Below are positions 1 through 6,289 of a DNA stretch of 8,371 nucleotides, piece by piece. The stretch's first letter is position 1. The number at the start of each line of letters is the position of its first letter. The position numbers and the translations under genes are program-made. The notes below the pieces were generated by a model that ran no database searches, had not been told where the DNA came from, and saw only the letters and a program-made list of their open reading frames with translations. The stretch comes from Nitrospiria bacterium. Its GTDB lineage: Bacteria > Nitrospirota > CAKKRA01 > 9FT-COMBO-42-15. The stretch spans positions 1 to 8,371 of the forward strand of contig CAKKST010000016.1 of the NCBI GenBank assembly GCA_919903585.1. Reading direction: 5' to 3'.

Positions 1-192
1 CTTGTGAATTAATACAAACGCAATAAATAAGTTGACATCTCAACCACCCTCCCCTATTAACAGCCCCCCCACCTATTATCCTCCCCCTCGAGGGGGGAGG
101 AATTAAAGGAGGGGGTGAATTTAATATAGCCCTCCCGTCAAGGGAGGGGAAATAATAAGATTCCCTCTCCTCCTATCCCCCTTTCTTTATAA
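1..192. repeat. Non-coding flank with G/C-rich hairpin repeats
   Basis: No gene was found here. The stretch follows the nadE stop and holds strings of C and G separated by AT-rich spacers. Two stem-loops are visible: 80-100, a near-perfect palindrome around CTCGAG with arms CCTCCCCCTC and GGGGGGAGG, and 130-148, with arms CCCTCCC and GGGAGGG around GTCAA. Several further C- or G-runs (36-52, 61-72, 108-115, 161-181) could pair with them. Neither stem is followed by a T-run on the minus strand, so I do not call a nadE terminator, although such stems might block 3' exonucleases. The look is that of a REP-like intergenic repeat cluster. Confidence 0.5.
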
Positions 193-1929
193 TCAATTAT
201 AATTAGTAGATTTGTACCAATTGGTAATAGGCATCCTCCTGTCCTTGCCAAATGCCTTTGGTGTAATCTTTATACCCGGAGGCGCCTGCCTTCTTTTATA
301 TTCACTCCTATCCACCATATCTATAACCCTTTTCACAGTAGCCTTATCAAATCCCATTGCAACTATATCACTAAATGCCTTATCCTCTTCAACATACGCC
401 TGCAGGATGGGGTCTAATATTGCATATGGCGGCAGAGAGTCTGTATCCCTCTGTCCGGGTCTTAGCTCTGCTGTTGGTTCCTTTTTGATAATCCTTTCTG
501 GTATTACATTAGCTGTGTTGTTTCTGTATTCAGAAAGTTTATATACCATAGTTTTTGGCACATCCTTAATCACTGCAAAACCGCCTGCCATATCACCATA
601 TAGGGTTGCGTATCCAACACTCATCTCGCTCTTATTCCCTGTTGTCAGCACAAGCCAGCCGAATTTGTTTGAGAGCGCCATAAGGATATTTCCCCTTACC
701 CTCGCCTGCAGATTTTCCTCTGTTACATCGGTTTTGAAATTCTTAAATGCCGGTTGAAGCTCATTGATATATTTATTGTATGTCTCTGTTATCGGTATGG
801 TTATCTGCTCCATTCCAAGAGCCCTCGTAAGCGCCTCAACATCCTCTCTGCTTTCAGATGAGGTATACATTGACGGCATAAAAACTCCAACAACATTCTC
901 TTTCCCAATGGCATCCACTGCAACCACTGCTGTTAAAGCCGAATCAATGCCGCCGCTTAGGCCGACCAACACCTTCTTAAAGCCATTCTTTCTTACATAA
1001 TCCCTTGTGCCGAGGACAAGGGCGCCATAAATCTCTGCCTCCTGTGAGAATATCTTGACCTCTCTCTTATCAAGGGGAGGCTTATCAACTATTATCTGTC
1101 CCGGGAGATTTATCATCTTAATTGATTTTTTATACTTCCTGAAAACCTGCTTTTTTCTCTGCCAGCTTTCACCATTTCTGTGAGCCCTTATCTTATCAAT
1201 ATCAATATCCGCGATTATCAGGTCATCTTCAAACTGCCTGCCTGCCTCAATAACATTACCCTTTGCATCAAGTATCAGGCCGTTGCCGTCAAAGACAAGC
1301 TCATCCTGACCGCCTACAAGATTGTTATATGCAATTGCAACCCTGTTGTTCTTAGCCCTCTCAATGAGCATGGATCTTCTCAGCTTCCATTTTCCTGCAT
1401 GATAGGGAGAGGAATTGATATTAATTATCAGATCGGCATTGCCTGCTAATGAAAGAACCCTAACAGGACCCTCTTCAAACCAGATATCCTCACAGATACT
1501 AACACCAAAGGTTACACCATTCAGGCAGAAGACCTTATATTCATCACCTTCCTTAAAATATCTCTTTTCATCAAAGACGCCGTAATTGGGAAGAAGCATT
1601 TTGTGATATACACCTGCAATCCTTCTGTTCTTTATTATTGCAGCGGCATTGTAAATCCCCTTTTTGCGGTTTACAAACCCCACAATCACACATATATCAC
1701 CAATCTTATCTTTTATATATTCAAGATACCTCAGGTTCTCGTCAACAAAATCTCTTTTTAACAGGAGGTCTTCAGGAGGATAGCCTGTTATTGCCATCTC
1801 AGGAAAGGAGAGGATATCCACGCCCTTTTTATATGCCTCGTCAGTAAACCTCAGTATCTTTTCAGCATTACCGGCAAGGTCTCCAACAGTGCAGTCTATC
1901 TGGGCCATTCCAATCCTTATAGGTTTCAT
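193..1929 (-). CDS. nadE: Glutamine-dependent NAD+ synthetase
   Basis: This cytoplasmic enzyme makes NAD+ from deamido-NAD+ and ATP, using ammonia released from glutamine by its own amidase domain. Numbered from the ATG at 1929 (578 aa), residues 1-260 are a nitrilase-type amidase with the Glu-Lys-Cys triad visible: E44 in FPEMAITGYPPEDLL, K110 in YHKMLLPNYGVFDE and C146 in GVSICEDIW. Residues from about 290 are the synthetase domain with the ATP-pyrophosphatase loop LSGGIDS (S330 last) and, downstream, TTGNKSE and ELRPGQRDTDSLPPY. Length is normal for the two-domain form. I chose ATG 1929 because MKPIRIGMAQID matches the usual family N-terminus and leaves 4 bases after the upstream PII stop. 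A GTG at 1959 would add 10 residues and overlap the PII gene by 26 bases. Last gene of the likely PII-nadE unit. Confidence 0.95.
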   Translation of the reverse strand: MKPIRIGMAQIDCTVGDLAGNAEKILRFTDEAYKKGVDILSFPEMAITGYPPEDLLLKRDFVDENLRYLEYIKDKIGDICVIVGFVNRKKGIYNAAAIIKNRRIAGVYHKMLLPNYGVFDEKRYFKEGDEYKVFCLNGVTFGVSICEDIWFEEGPVRVLSLAGNADLIININSSPYHAGKWKLRRSMLIERAKNNRVAIAYNNLVGGQDELVFDGNGLILDAKGNVIEAGRQFEDDLIIADIDIDKIRAHRNGESWQRKKQVFRKYKKSIKMINLPGQIIVDKPPLDKREVKIFSQEAEIYGALVLGTRDYVRKNGFKKVLVGLSGGIDSALTAVVAVDAIGKENVVGVFMPSMYTSSESREDVEALTRALGMEQITIPITETYNKYINELQPAFKNFKTDVTEENLQARVRGNILMALSNKFGWLVLTTGNKSEMSVGYATLYGDMAGGFAVIKDVPKTMVYKLSEYRNNTANVIPERIIKKEPTAELRPGQRDTDSLPPYAILDPILQAYVEEDKAFSDIVAMGFDKATVKRVIDMVDRSEYKRRQAPPGIKITPKAFGKDRRMPITNWYKSTNYN

Positions 1930-1933
1930 AGGA

Positions 1934-2272
1934 TTAGATGCCCTCTTTACCCCGCTCACCTGTCCTTATCCTTATCACATCCTTTATATCATAAACAAAT
2001 ATTTTACCATCGCCGATATTCCCTGTACGGGCGGTATTTATAATGGTCTCAACAACCTTTTCAGCCTGTTCATCTGACACCACAACCTCAATCTTGGTCT
2101 TGGGAAGGAATTCAACAACATACTCAGCGCCTCGGTAGAACTCTGTATGCCCCTTCTGCCTTCCAAAGCCCTTTACCTCTGTTACAGTCATACCCTGAAT
2201 GCCTATCTCATTTAAGGCATCCTTGACATCGTCCAGCTTAAAGGGTTTGATAATCGCCTCTATCTTTTTCAT
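1934..2272 (-). CDS. glnB: PII nitrogen regulatory protein, Tyr51 form
   Basis: A trimeric cytoplasmic signal protein of 112 aa, the standard PII length, that binds ATP/ADP and 2-oxoglutarate and controls partners through its T-loop. The T-loop (about 37-55) contains GFGRQKGHTEFYRGAEYVVEF with Tyr51, the site uridylylated by GlnD in many proteobacteria. Lys58 (PKTK), the B-loop TGNIGDGKIFV (83-93) and the IRIRTGE segment (100-106) are all intact, so ligand binding should be normal. AGGAGG lies 6-7 bases before the ATG, and an extended -10 promoter is proposed at 2303-2330. The gene is immediately followed by nadE, 4 bases on, suggesting co-transcription. It is about 83% identical by eye to the PII at 2427-2765, so the pair arose by recent duplication. 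Confidence 0.96.
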   Translation of the reverse strand: MKKIEAIIKPFKLDDVKDALNEIGIQGMTVTEVKGFGRQKGHTEFYRGAEYVVEFLPKTKIEVVVSDEQAEKVVETIINTARTGNIGDGKIFVYDIKDVIRIRTGERGKEGI

Positions 2273-2302
2273 CGCCTGCCTCCTGCCTCAAAAATTCACT
2301 GT

Positions 2303-2330
2303 ATCGTAGCACATTTTTTTTAAAAATCAA
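2303..2330 (-). promoter_or_regulatory. Candidate sigma-70 promoter for glnB-nadE
   Basis: On the minus strand TTGATT (2330-2325) and TACGAT (2308-2303) are 16 bases apart, and TGC directly precedes the -10, giving an extended -10 element. Each hexamer matches the consensus at 4 of 6 positions. Transcription would begin near 2296, about 24 bases before the ATG at 2272. If real, this PII gene and nadE have their own constitutive-type promoter, separate from the sigma-54 unit upstream. Confidence 0.4.
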
Positions 2331-2383
2331 GGGAATTTTAGACAAAATTAGGAGGCATAAAAAGAGGGTCAGGTGGCCGGGAT

Positions 2384-2412
2384 GTAGGGGCGAGGCGATG
2401 CCTCGCCCTTAC
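2384..2412. repeat. GC-rich inverted repeat between the PII genes
   Basis: The arms GTAGGGGCGAGGC (2384-2396) and GCCTCGCCCTTAC (2400-2412) pair over 13 positions with one mismatch around a GAT loop. It starts 15 bases past the stop of the upstream PII gene. It would form a stable RNA hairpin on either strand. On the minus strand the nearest T-run (CTCTTTTTATG, about 2357-2366) is some 18 bases further on, so it is not a classic intrinsic terminator, but it may limit read-through or protect the amt-3/PII transcript's 3' end. The form resembles dispersed REP-like palindromes. Confidence 0.6.
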
Positions 2413-2426
2413 TATAACCCTATTTC

Positions 2427-2765
2427 TTAAATGGCCTTCTGGCCCTTTTCGCCTGTCCTGATACGAATCGTATCTTTTATCGGATAAACAAATATCTTGC
2501 CGTCCCCGATCTTTCCTGTTCTTGCAGCGCCTATGATCGTATCAATAACCTTTTTTGCCATCTTATCAGAGACAACAAGCTCTATCTTTGTCTTTGGCAG
2601 GAACTCAACTACAAATTCAGAGCCCCTGTAAACCTCTGTATGTCCCTTTTGCCTACCAAATCCCTTTACCTCTGTAACTGTCATACCCTGAATGCCTATC
2701 TTGTTTAAGGCATCCTTTACATCGTCCAGCTTAAAAGGCTTTATTATTGCCTCTATTTTTTTCAT
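2427..2765 (-). CDS. glnK: PII nitrogen regulatory protein, Phe51 form (GlnK-like position)
   Basis: A second 112-aa PII protein, placed 64 bases after amt-3 as glnK follows amtB in many bacteria. There the PII trimer plugs the channel when ammonium is ample. The fold signatures are complete: the T-loop runs GFGRQKGHTEVYRGSEFVVEF, Lys58 is in PKTK, the B-loop is TGKIGDGKIFV and the C-terminus has IRIRTGE. The notable change is Phe at residue 51 where uridylylated PII proteins have Tyr; Tyr46 remains. It therefore should not be switched by GlnD at the usual site and probably responds through ligands only. Its ribosome binding site AGGAGGT is close to ideal, 4-5 bases before the ATG, which suggests strong translation. 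The glnK name rests on position, not on a family test. Confidence 0.95.
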   Translation of the reverse strand: MKKIEAIIKPFKLDDVKDALNKIGIQGMTVTEVKGFGRQKGHTEVYRGSEFVVEFLPKTKIELVVSDKMAKKVIDTIIGAARTGKIGDGKIFVYPIKDTIRIRTGEKGQKAI

Positions 2766-2829
2766 ATTACCTCCTATTTACAGGAATACATCATTTTTAT
2801 CTTTCTATACCATCAAGTTTTAAACCTTA

Positions 2830-4290
2830 TTACCTTTTAGAACTTGCTCCAACAAAGTCAGGATAGGCCTCCATGCCATGTTCACCAATGTCAAGGCCTT
2901 CACGCTCTTCTTCTTTTGACACCCTTAACCCCATAATACCTTTTATAATAAGCCAGCTTATACCGCTAACTATTACTACATAAACGCCTACAGACACTAT
3001 TCCTATTATTTGTGAGATTAACTGGGCAGTCCCACCGCCATAGAAGAGGCCTTTAACGCCGCCAATATCTGCTGCAAACAACCCTACGGCTAATGTACCC
3101 CATATGCCATTTACAAGATGGACAGAAAGGGCGCCTACTGGGTCATCAACCTTAATCTTATCAAAAAAGAGAACTGCATAAACTACCAAAACGCCGGCAA
3201 CTAAACCTATGATGAATGAACCGGCAGGGGTTACCCAATTGCAGGAGGCTGTAATTGCCACGAGTCCGGCAAGGATGCCATTTAAAGCCATGCTCAGATC
3301 AGGCTTGCCGAGAGACATATAAGCAACAAATGTTGCAGCCACTCCCCCAACAGCCCCGGCTATACAGGTATTTATTGCAACTGTTGCAATTGCATTGGGA
3401 TCAGCCGCCATTGTGCTTCCAGGATTAAAACCAAACCAGCCAAACCACAGAATAAACATACCGAGTGTTGCCATACCCATATTATGGCCAGGTATTGCAT
3501 TTACCTTTCCATCTGCAGTATATTTCCCTATTCTTGGCCCAAGTAATATAGCGCCCATTAATGCAGCCCATCCGCCGATACTATGAACTACTGTGGACCC
3601 TGCAAAATCAAGGAAGGGGGTCTTCATTGTAGCAAGCCATCCGCCTCCCCATATCCAGTGTCCGGCAACAGGATAAATAATTACTGCCATAACAGCAGCA
3701 AACACAAAGAATGAAAAATACTTTATCCTTTCAGCCACTGCGCCGGATACAATCGTTGCTGCTGTTCCAGCAAAGACTAATTGAAAGATGAATTTTGCAT
3801 AAAGAGGAACACCTGTCCAGTTTAACGAGGCAAAGATACCTTTATAGGCGTCTCCTGTGGCAGGACTGTTATCCGCCCCATAAAGCATCCACCCCGTTGT
3901 TCCTAAAAATGAACTTCCACTGCTAAACATAATGCCGAATCCTACCAGCCAGAAAAAAACAACTGTAACACAGAAGACTATAACATTTTTTGATAAGATG
4001 TTTACTGCATTCTTTGAACGGCAAAGCCCTGACTCCACCAGAGCAAATCCTGCGTTCATAAAAAATACGAGAAATGCAGTAATAAGCACCCAGACTGTAT
4101 CAGCAGCAATCTTGGCATCCCATGCTGGCGCAGCAGGCGGGGCAGCCGGCGCCTGTTCAGCAGGAGATGCTGTGGCTGCAGGCGCTGCCTGTGCTGCAGG
4201 CGCCTTTGGCTCCTCTGCAAAGGCCAGAGTAACTGGCAGTAAGATAAAAATCAGTGAAATAATACTAACTATCCTTTTTAACCTTTCCAT
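2830..4290 (-). CDS. amt: Ammonium channel, Amt family (amt-3)
   Basis: An inner-membrane trimeric ammonium transporter with a cleavable signal peptide (MERLKRIVSI, a hydrophobic stretch, then AFAEE), an Ala/Pro-rich linker of about 30 residues and 11 expected membrane helices. Conserved pore features are present: IFQLVF (Phe gate), HWIWGGG, LDFAGSTVVH (Asp and first pore His), WFGWFGFNPGS (second gate) and LSVHLVNG (second pore His). The first helix reads MNAGFALVESGLCRSKNAVNIL, typical of the plant/cyanobacterial AMT1-like subclass and unlike amt-1 and amt-2. The C-terminal tail GLRVSKEEEREGLDIGEHG is the usual cytoplasmic PII-contact region. Two starts are possible. ATG 4290 has GGAGG 7 bases upstream and gives a normal signal peptide. 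ATG 4320, with GGGAGGG 8 bases upstream, adds MQLTKNGGRI. Transcription probably starts at the sigma-54 site near 4440-4454. Confidence 0.95.
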   Translation of the reverse strand: MERLKRIVSIISLIFILLPVTLAFAEEPKAPAAQAAPAATASPAEQAPAAPPAAPAWDAKIAADTVWVLITAFLVFFMNAGFALVESGLCRSKNAVNILSKNVIVFCVTVVFFWLVGFGIMFSSGSSFLGTTGWMLYGADNSPATGDAYKGIFASLNWTGVPLYAKFIFQLVFAGTAATIVSGAVAERIKYFSFFVFAAVMAVIIYPVAGHWIWGGGWLATMKTPFLDFAGSTVVHSIGGWAALMGAILLGPRIGKYTADGKVNAIPGHNMGMATLGMFILWFGWFGFNPGSTMAADPNAIATVAINTCIAGAVGGVAATFVAYMSLGKPDLSMALNGILAGLVAITASCNWVTPAGSFIIGLVAGVLVVYAVLFFDKIKVDDPVGALSVHLVNGIWGTLAVGLFAADIGGVKGLFYGGGTAQLISQIIGIVSVGVYVVIVSGISWLIIKGIMGLRVSKEEEREGLDIGEHGMEAYPDFVGASSKR

Positions 4291-4345
4291 AATCCTTCCT
4301 CCATTTTTTGTTAACTGCATAAAACATTCCCTCCCTGACTCGTAA

Positions 4346-4376
4346 ACCCCATTAAAGATTTATCTCTAAACGGGGT
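4346..4376 (-). repeat. Hairpin in the amt-3 mRNA leader
   Basis: On the minus strand ACCCCGTTTAGAGA (4376-4363) can pair with TCTTTAATGGGGT (4358-4346) through 13 pairs, including two G-U pairs and one bulged T, around a TAAA loop. It lies 10 bases upstream of the GGGAGGG that precedes ATG 4320. No T-run follows, so it is not an intrinsic terminator. Its ends match the segments ACCCCGTTAGA and TCTAATGGGATTTA in the nrfA/amt-1 gap, including the same G-T wobble, which suggests two members of one dispersed hairpin family. Confidence 0.6.
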
Positions 4377-4438
4377 AAACTTAGTTACTATACTAATTAT
4401 TAATTATTCCTTCCCTCACCCCCTTTATGTTAATAATT

Positions 4439-4454
4439 AGCTATAATCGTGCCA
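4439..4454 (-). promoter_or_regulatory. Sigma-54 (-24/-12) promoter of amt-3
   Basis: The minus strand reads TGGCACGATTATAGCT from 4454 to 4439. The -24 block TGGCACG is a full match to consensus, and the invariant GG and GC are exactly 10 bases apart. The -12 block is TAGCT instead of TTGCA/T. Transcription should start near 4428, giving a leader of about 110-140 bases before amt-3. Sigma-54 promoters need an enhancer-binding protein such as NtrC or NifA, which fits an ammonium-channel/PII operon used under nitrogen limitation. Confidence 0.75.
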
Positions 4455-4523
4455 GATCATAACCTCTTGTTTTTTCAGGCAAAAGATAATACAGAGCAAT
4501 TTAGGTCCTACATTTTTGTCTTA

Positions 4524-4539
4524 TTTTACCGATGTAAAA
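4524..4539. promoter_or_regulatory. Inverted repeat upstream of the sigma-54 promoter
   Basis: TTTTAC (4524-4529) and GTAAAA (4534-4539) form a perfect 6-4-6 inverted repeat. Its centre is about 104 bases upstream of the predicted start near 4428, the usual distance for an enhancer-binding protein site. It matches neither the NifA site TGT-N10-ACA nor the NtrC consensus, so the protein that binds is unknown. The region is AT-rich, and a repeat of this size can occur by chance. Confidence 0.3.
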
Positions 4540-4588
4540 AGCCCTCCTCCTTGCTATCCCATTGAAAGTAAAAAGTTTTAATCAATTT

Positions 4589-4789
4589 CTACAAAATTGT
4601 AATTTTTTTACCTTTTTGTTTATTTATATTGTATTTCTTCATTTTATAGCCAAGCATCCGCTCGGTAATATCAAGCCTCCTTGACGCCCTTGCAATCACC
4701 CAGTTACTGCTATCAAGGGCATTAGCAATCAATCTCTTTTCAATCTCCTCTACTGTCTTTGTTAGTGATATTACCGGTTCCTCTTTTAT
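4589..4789 (-). CDS. Small NifA/Fis-type HTH protein, copy 2 (no ATG start)
   Basis: An open frame of about 66 codons ending in TAG, homologous to the gene at 6290-6496: 49 of 61 residues match by eye from VISL to KKITIL. The core EKRLIANALDSSNWVIARASRR followed by LDITERMLGYKMKKYNI is a Fis-type helix-turn-helix. No ATG, GTG or TTG start exists before the domain. The position matching the copy-1 ATG reads ATA, overlapping the amt-2 stop as ATAA; two codons (AGT GTT) are also missing after it. An in-frame TGA lies at 4805-4807, so the possible starts are ATA 4789 or ATT 4792, by re-initiation after amt-2. Conservation of the frame argues that it is, or was until recently, translated. A decaying gene or a base error are the alternatives. 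Coordinates assume the homologous ATA. Confidence 0.6.
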   Translation of the reverse strand: MKEEPVISLTKTVEEIEKRLIANALDSSNWVIARASRRLDITERMLGYKMKKYNINKQKGKKITIL

Positions 4790-6213
4790 AATGTATACCC
4801 ACTCTCACCGTGCTGGCTCAGGTCAAGGCCTGTCACCTCATCCTCCTTTGTAACCCTGAGACCCATTGTGGCATCAAGTATTTTAAGAAGGATTGCTGTA
4901 ACCACAAAGGCATAGATTATTGTTGCACTCACAGCAATCACCTGACTAAACAGCAATGTTGGATTCCCAAAAAAGAGGCCGTCATTGCCAGCAGGATTTA
5001 CAGCCTTAGAGGCAAAGAGACCTGTTGCAATAGCGCCGAGTGTCCCGCCTACCCCATGAATACCAAAGGCATCAAGGGAATCATCATAACCGAGCTTACC
5101 CTTTACAACACTTACAGCAAAATAACATACAATACCTGCTGTAACACCTATTAAAATGGATGACATTGGCCCTACAAAACCTGCTGCAGGTGTTATGGCA
5201 ACAAGACCTGCTACAGCACCGGACACAGCGCCGAGCACAGTAGGTTTCCCCCTGTGGGCCCACTCAACAATTGCCCATGTAAGGGCTGCTGCTGCACAGG
5301 CTGTGTTTGTTGCAAGAAATGCGCTGGCGCTTAAACCACCTGAGGAAAGTGCACTCCCTGCATTAAACCCAAACCATCCGAACCACAGGAGGGCGCCGCC
5401 GAGTACTACCATAGGGATATTGTGCGGCGGCATTGATTCTGTGCCATAACCTTTACGCTTACCAATAATGATGGCTGCTGCAAGCGCTGAAATCCCTGAA
5501 CTGATATGAACCACTGTCCCACCAGCAAAGTCCAGTGCGCCTAAATTATTTAACCAACCCTTGCCACCTGAAAGGCCCCATACCCAGTGTGCTATTGGGT
5601 CATACACAAATGTAGCCCAGAGGAGTATAAATACCAGAAATGTGCTGAACTTCACCCTCTCTGCAAAGGCGCCTGTAATCAGGGCAGGGGTAATAATTGC
5701 AAACATCATCTGAAATAACATGAAGGCCTGATGAGGTATTGTAGCAGCATAATCTGGATTGGGATCAACACCAACACCTTTCAGACCAAACCACTCAAGG
5801 CCGCCAATAATTCCACCCCATTTATCAGGCCCAAAGGCGAGTGTATAACCCCAGAGTACCCACTGTATGCTTATCATTGCAAGGATAATAAAGCTCTGCA
5901 TTATTGTCCCGAGGACATTCTTTCTCCTTACCATTCCACCATAAAAGAGTGCAAGGCCTGGGGTCATCAACATAACCAGTGCGGATGATACAAGCATCCA
6001 TGCTGTATCTCCCGGATCATTCTTTGGTTGTGCTGCTGGCGCAGCAGGTGCAGCTTCAGCTGGTGCTTGAGCTGGGGTCTCTTGAACAGCAGCGGCCTTT
6101 GGCTCCTCTGCAAAGACCAGCGCCACTGGCAGTAAAATAAAAATCAGTGAAATAATACTAACTGTCCTTTTTAACCTTTCCGTAATCCTTCCGCCATCTT
6201 TTGTTGATTGCAT
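4786..6213 (-). CDS. amt: Ammonium channel, AmtB type with signal peptide (amt-2)
   Basis: An inner-membrane ammonium channel of 475 aa: N-terminal leader, hydrophobic signal sequence ending VFAEE, Ala/Pro/Gln-rich linker (about 38-68), then an AmtB-type body from DTAWMLVSSALVMLMTPGLA. Pore markers are intact: FQMMF, HWVWG, LDFAGGTVVH, WFGWFGFNAGS and GIHGVGG. The loop after HWVWG is three residues longer than in amt-1. The C-terminal tail GLRVTKEDEVTGLDLSQHG is kept. The body is close to amt-1, but the first ~36 residues are nearly identical to amt-3, a different subclass, so the gene is a mosaic. The start is ATG 6213 with AAGGGAG 6 bases upstream. The internal start used by amt-3 (ATGGAAAGG) reads ACGGAAAGG here. 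The stop overlaps the presumed start of HTH-2. Confidence 0.94.
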   Translation of the reverse strand: MQSTKDGGRITERLKRTVSIISLIFILLPVALVFAEEPKAAAVQETPAQAPAEAAPAAPAAQPKNDPGDTAWMLVSSALVMLMTPGLALFYGGMVRRKNVLGTIMQSFIILAMISIQWVLWGYTLAFGPDKWGGIIGGLEWFGLKGVGVDPNPDYAATIPHQAFMLFQMMFAIITPALITGAFAERVKFSTFLVFILLWATFVYDPIAHWVWGLSGGKGWLNNLGALDFAGGTVVHISSGISALAAAIIIGKRKGYGTESMPPHNIPMVVLGGALLWFGWFGFNAGSALSSGGLSASAFLATNTACAAAALTWAIVEWAHRGKPTVLGAVSGAVAGLVAITPAAGFVGPMSSILIGVTAGIVCYFAVSVVKGKLGYDDSLDAFGIHGVGGTLGAIATGLFASKAVNPAGNDGLFFGNPTLLFSQVIAVSATIIYAFVVTAILLKILDATMGLRVTKEDEVTGLDLSQHGESGYTL

Positions 6214-6289
6214 AAAAGACTCCCTTCCTAACTTAATTACTAAAACGATTTTTATTATCTCATTGAAAATAGAAAGCTTTTTACAATCC

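Larger units (their letters stand above)
4589..6213 (-). repeat. Second copy of the amt-HTH module
   Basis: This block (amt-2, HTH-2 and a short tail) repeats the gene order, reading-frame relationship and sequence of 6290-7716 (amt-1, HTH-1). Similarity continues past the HTH stops: TTTTCAATGAGATA in copy 1 against CTTTCAATGGGATA in copy 2. DNA similarity is highest over the HTH core, for example ATCAAGCCTCCTTGACGCCC on the plus strand in both copies. Copy 2 differs by an added signal-peptide-coding 5' end and the lost HTH ATG. Confidence 0.8.

Noticed and set aside
212..757. Plus-strand open frame of 181 codons
   Set aside because: It is fully antisense to the synthetase domain of nadE and has no credible ribosome binding site or family resemblance.
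1930..1959. GTG start for nadE overlapping the PII gene
   Set aside because: The extra ten residues (SGVKRASNP between two starts) do not look like the family N-terminus; ATG 1929 gives the usual beginning. Kept as an alternative only.
2384..2412. Intrinsic terminator after the Phe51 PII gene
   Set aside because: The stem is strong, but the nearest minus-strand T-run begins about 18 bases beyond it, so it is recorded as a repeat only.
3932..4345. Plus-strand open frame of 137 codons
   Set aside because: It lies opposite the 5' part of amt-3, including the Ala-rich linker, and shows low-complexity antisense translation with no recognisable domain. The minus-strand gene is certain.
4455..4588. 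Classical NifA (TGT-N10-ACA) or NtrC site upstream of the sigma-54 promoter
   Set aside because: Each TGT in the region was checked and none has ACA at the right spacing; no GCAC/GTGC dyad was seen. Only the TTTTAC/GTAAAA repeat remains as a candidate.
4589..4600. Palindrome-like ACAAAATTGT as an operator
   Set aside because: It lies within the last codons of HTH-2 and occurs at the same codons in HTH-1, so coding conservation explains it.
4810..5449. Plus-strand open frames opposite amt-2
   Set aside because: They mirror conserved membrane helices of amt-2. The cysteine- or proline-rich translations are typical of antisense frames.
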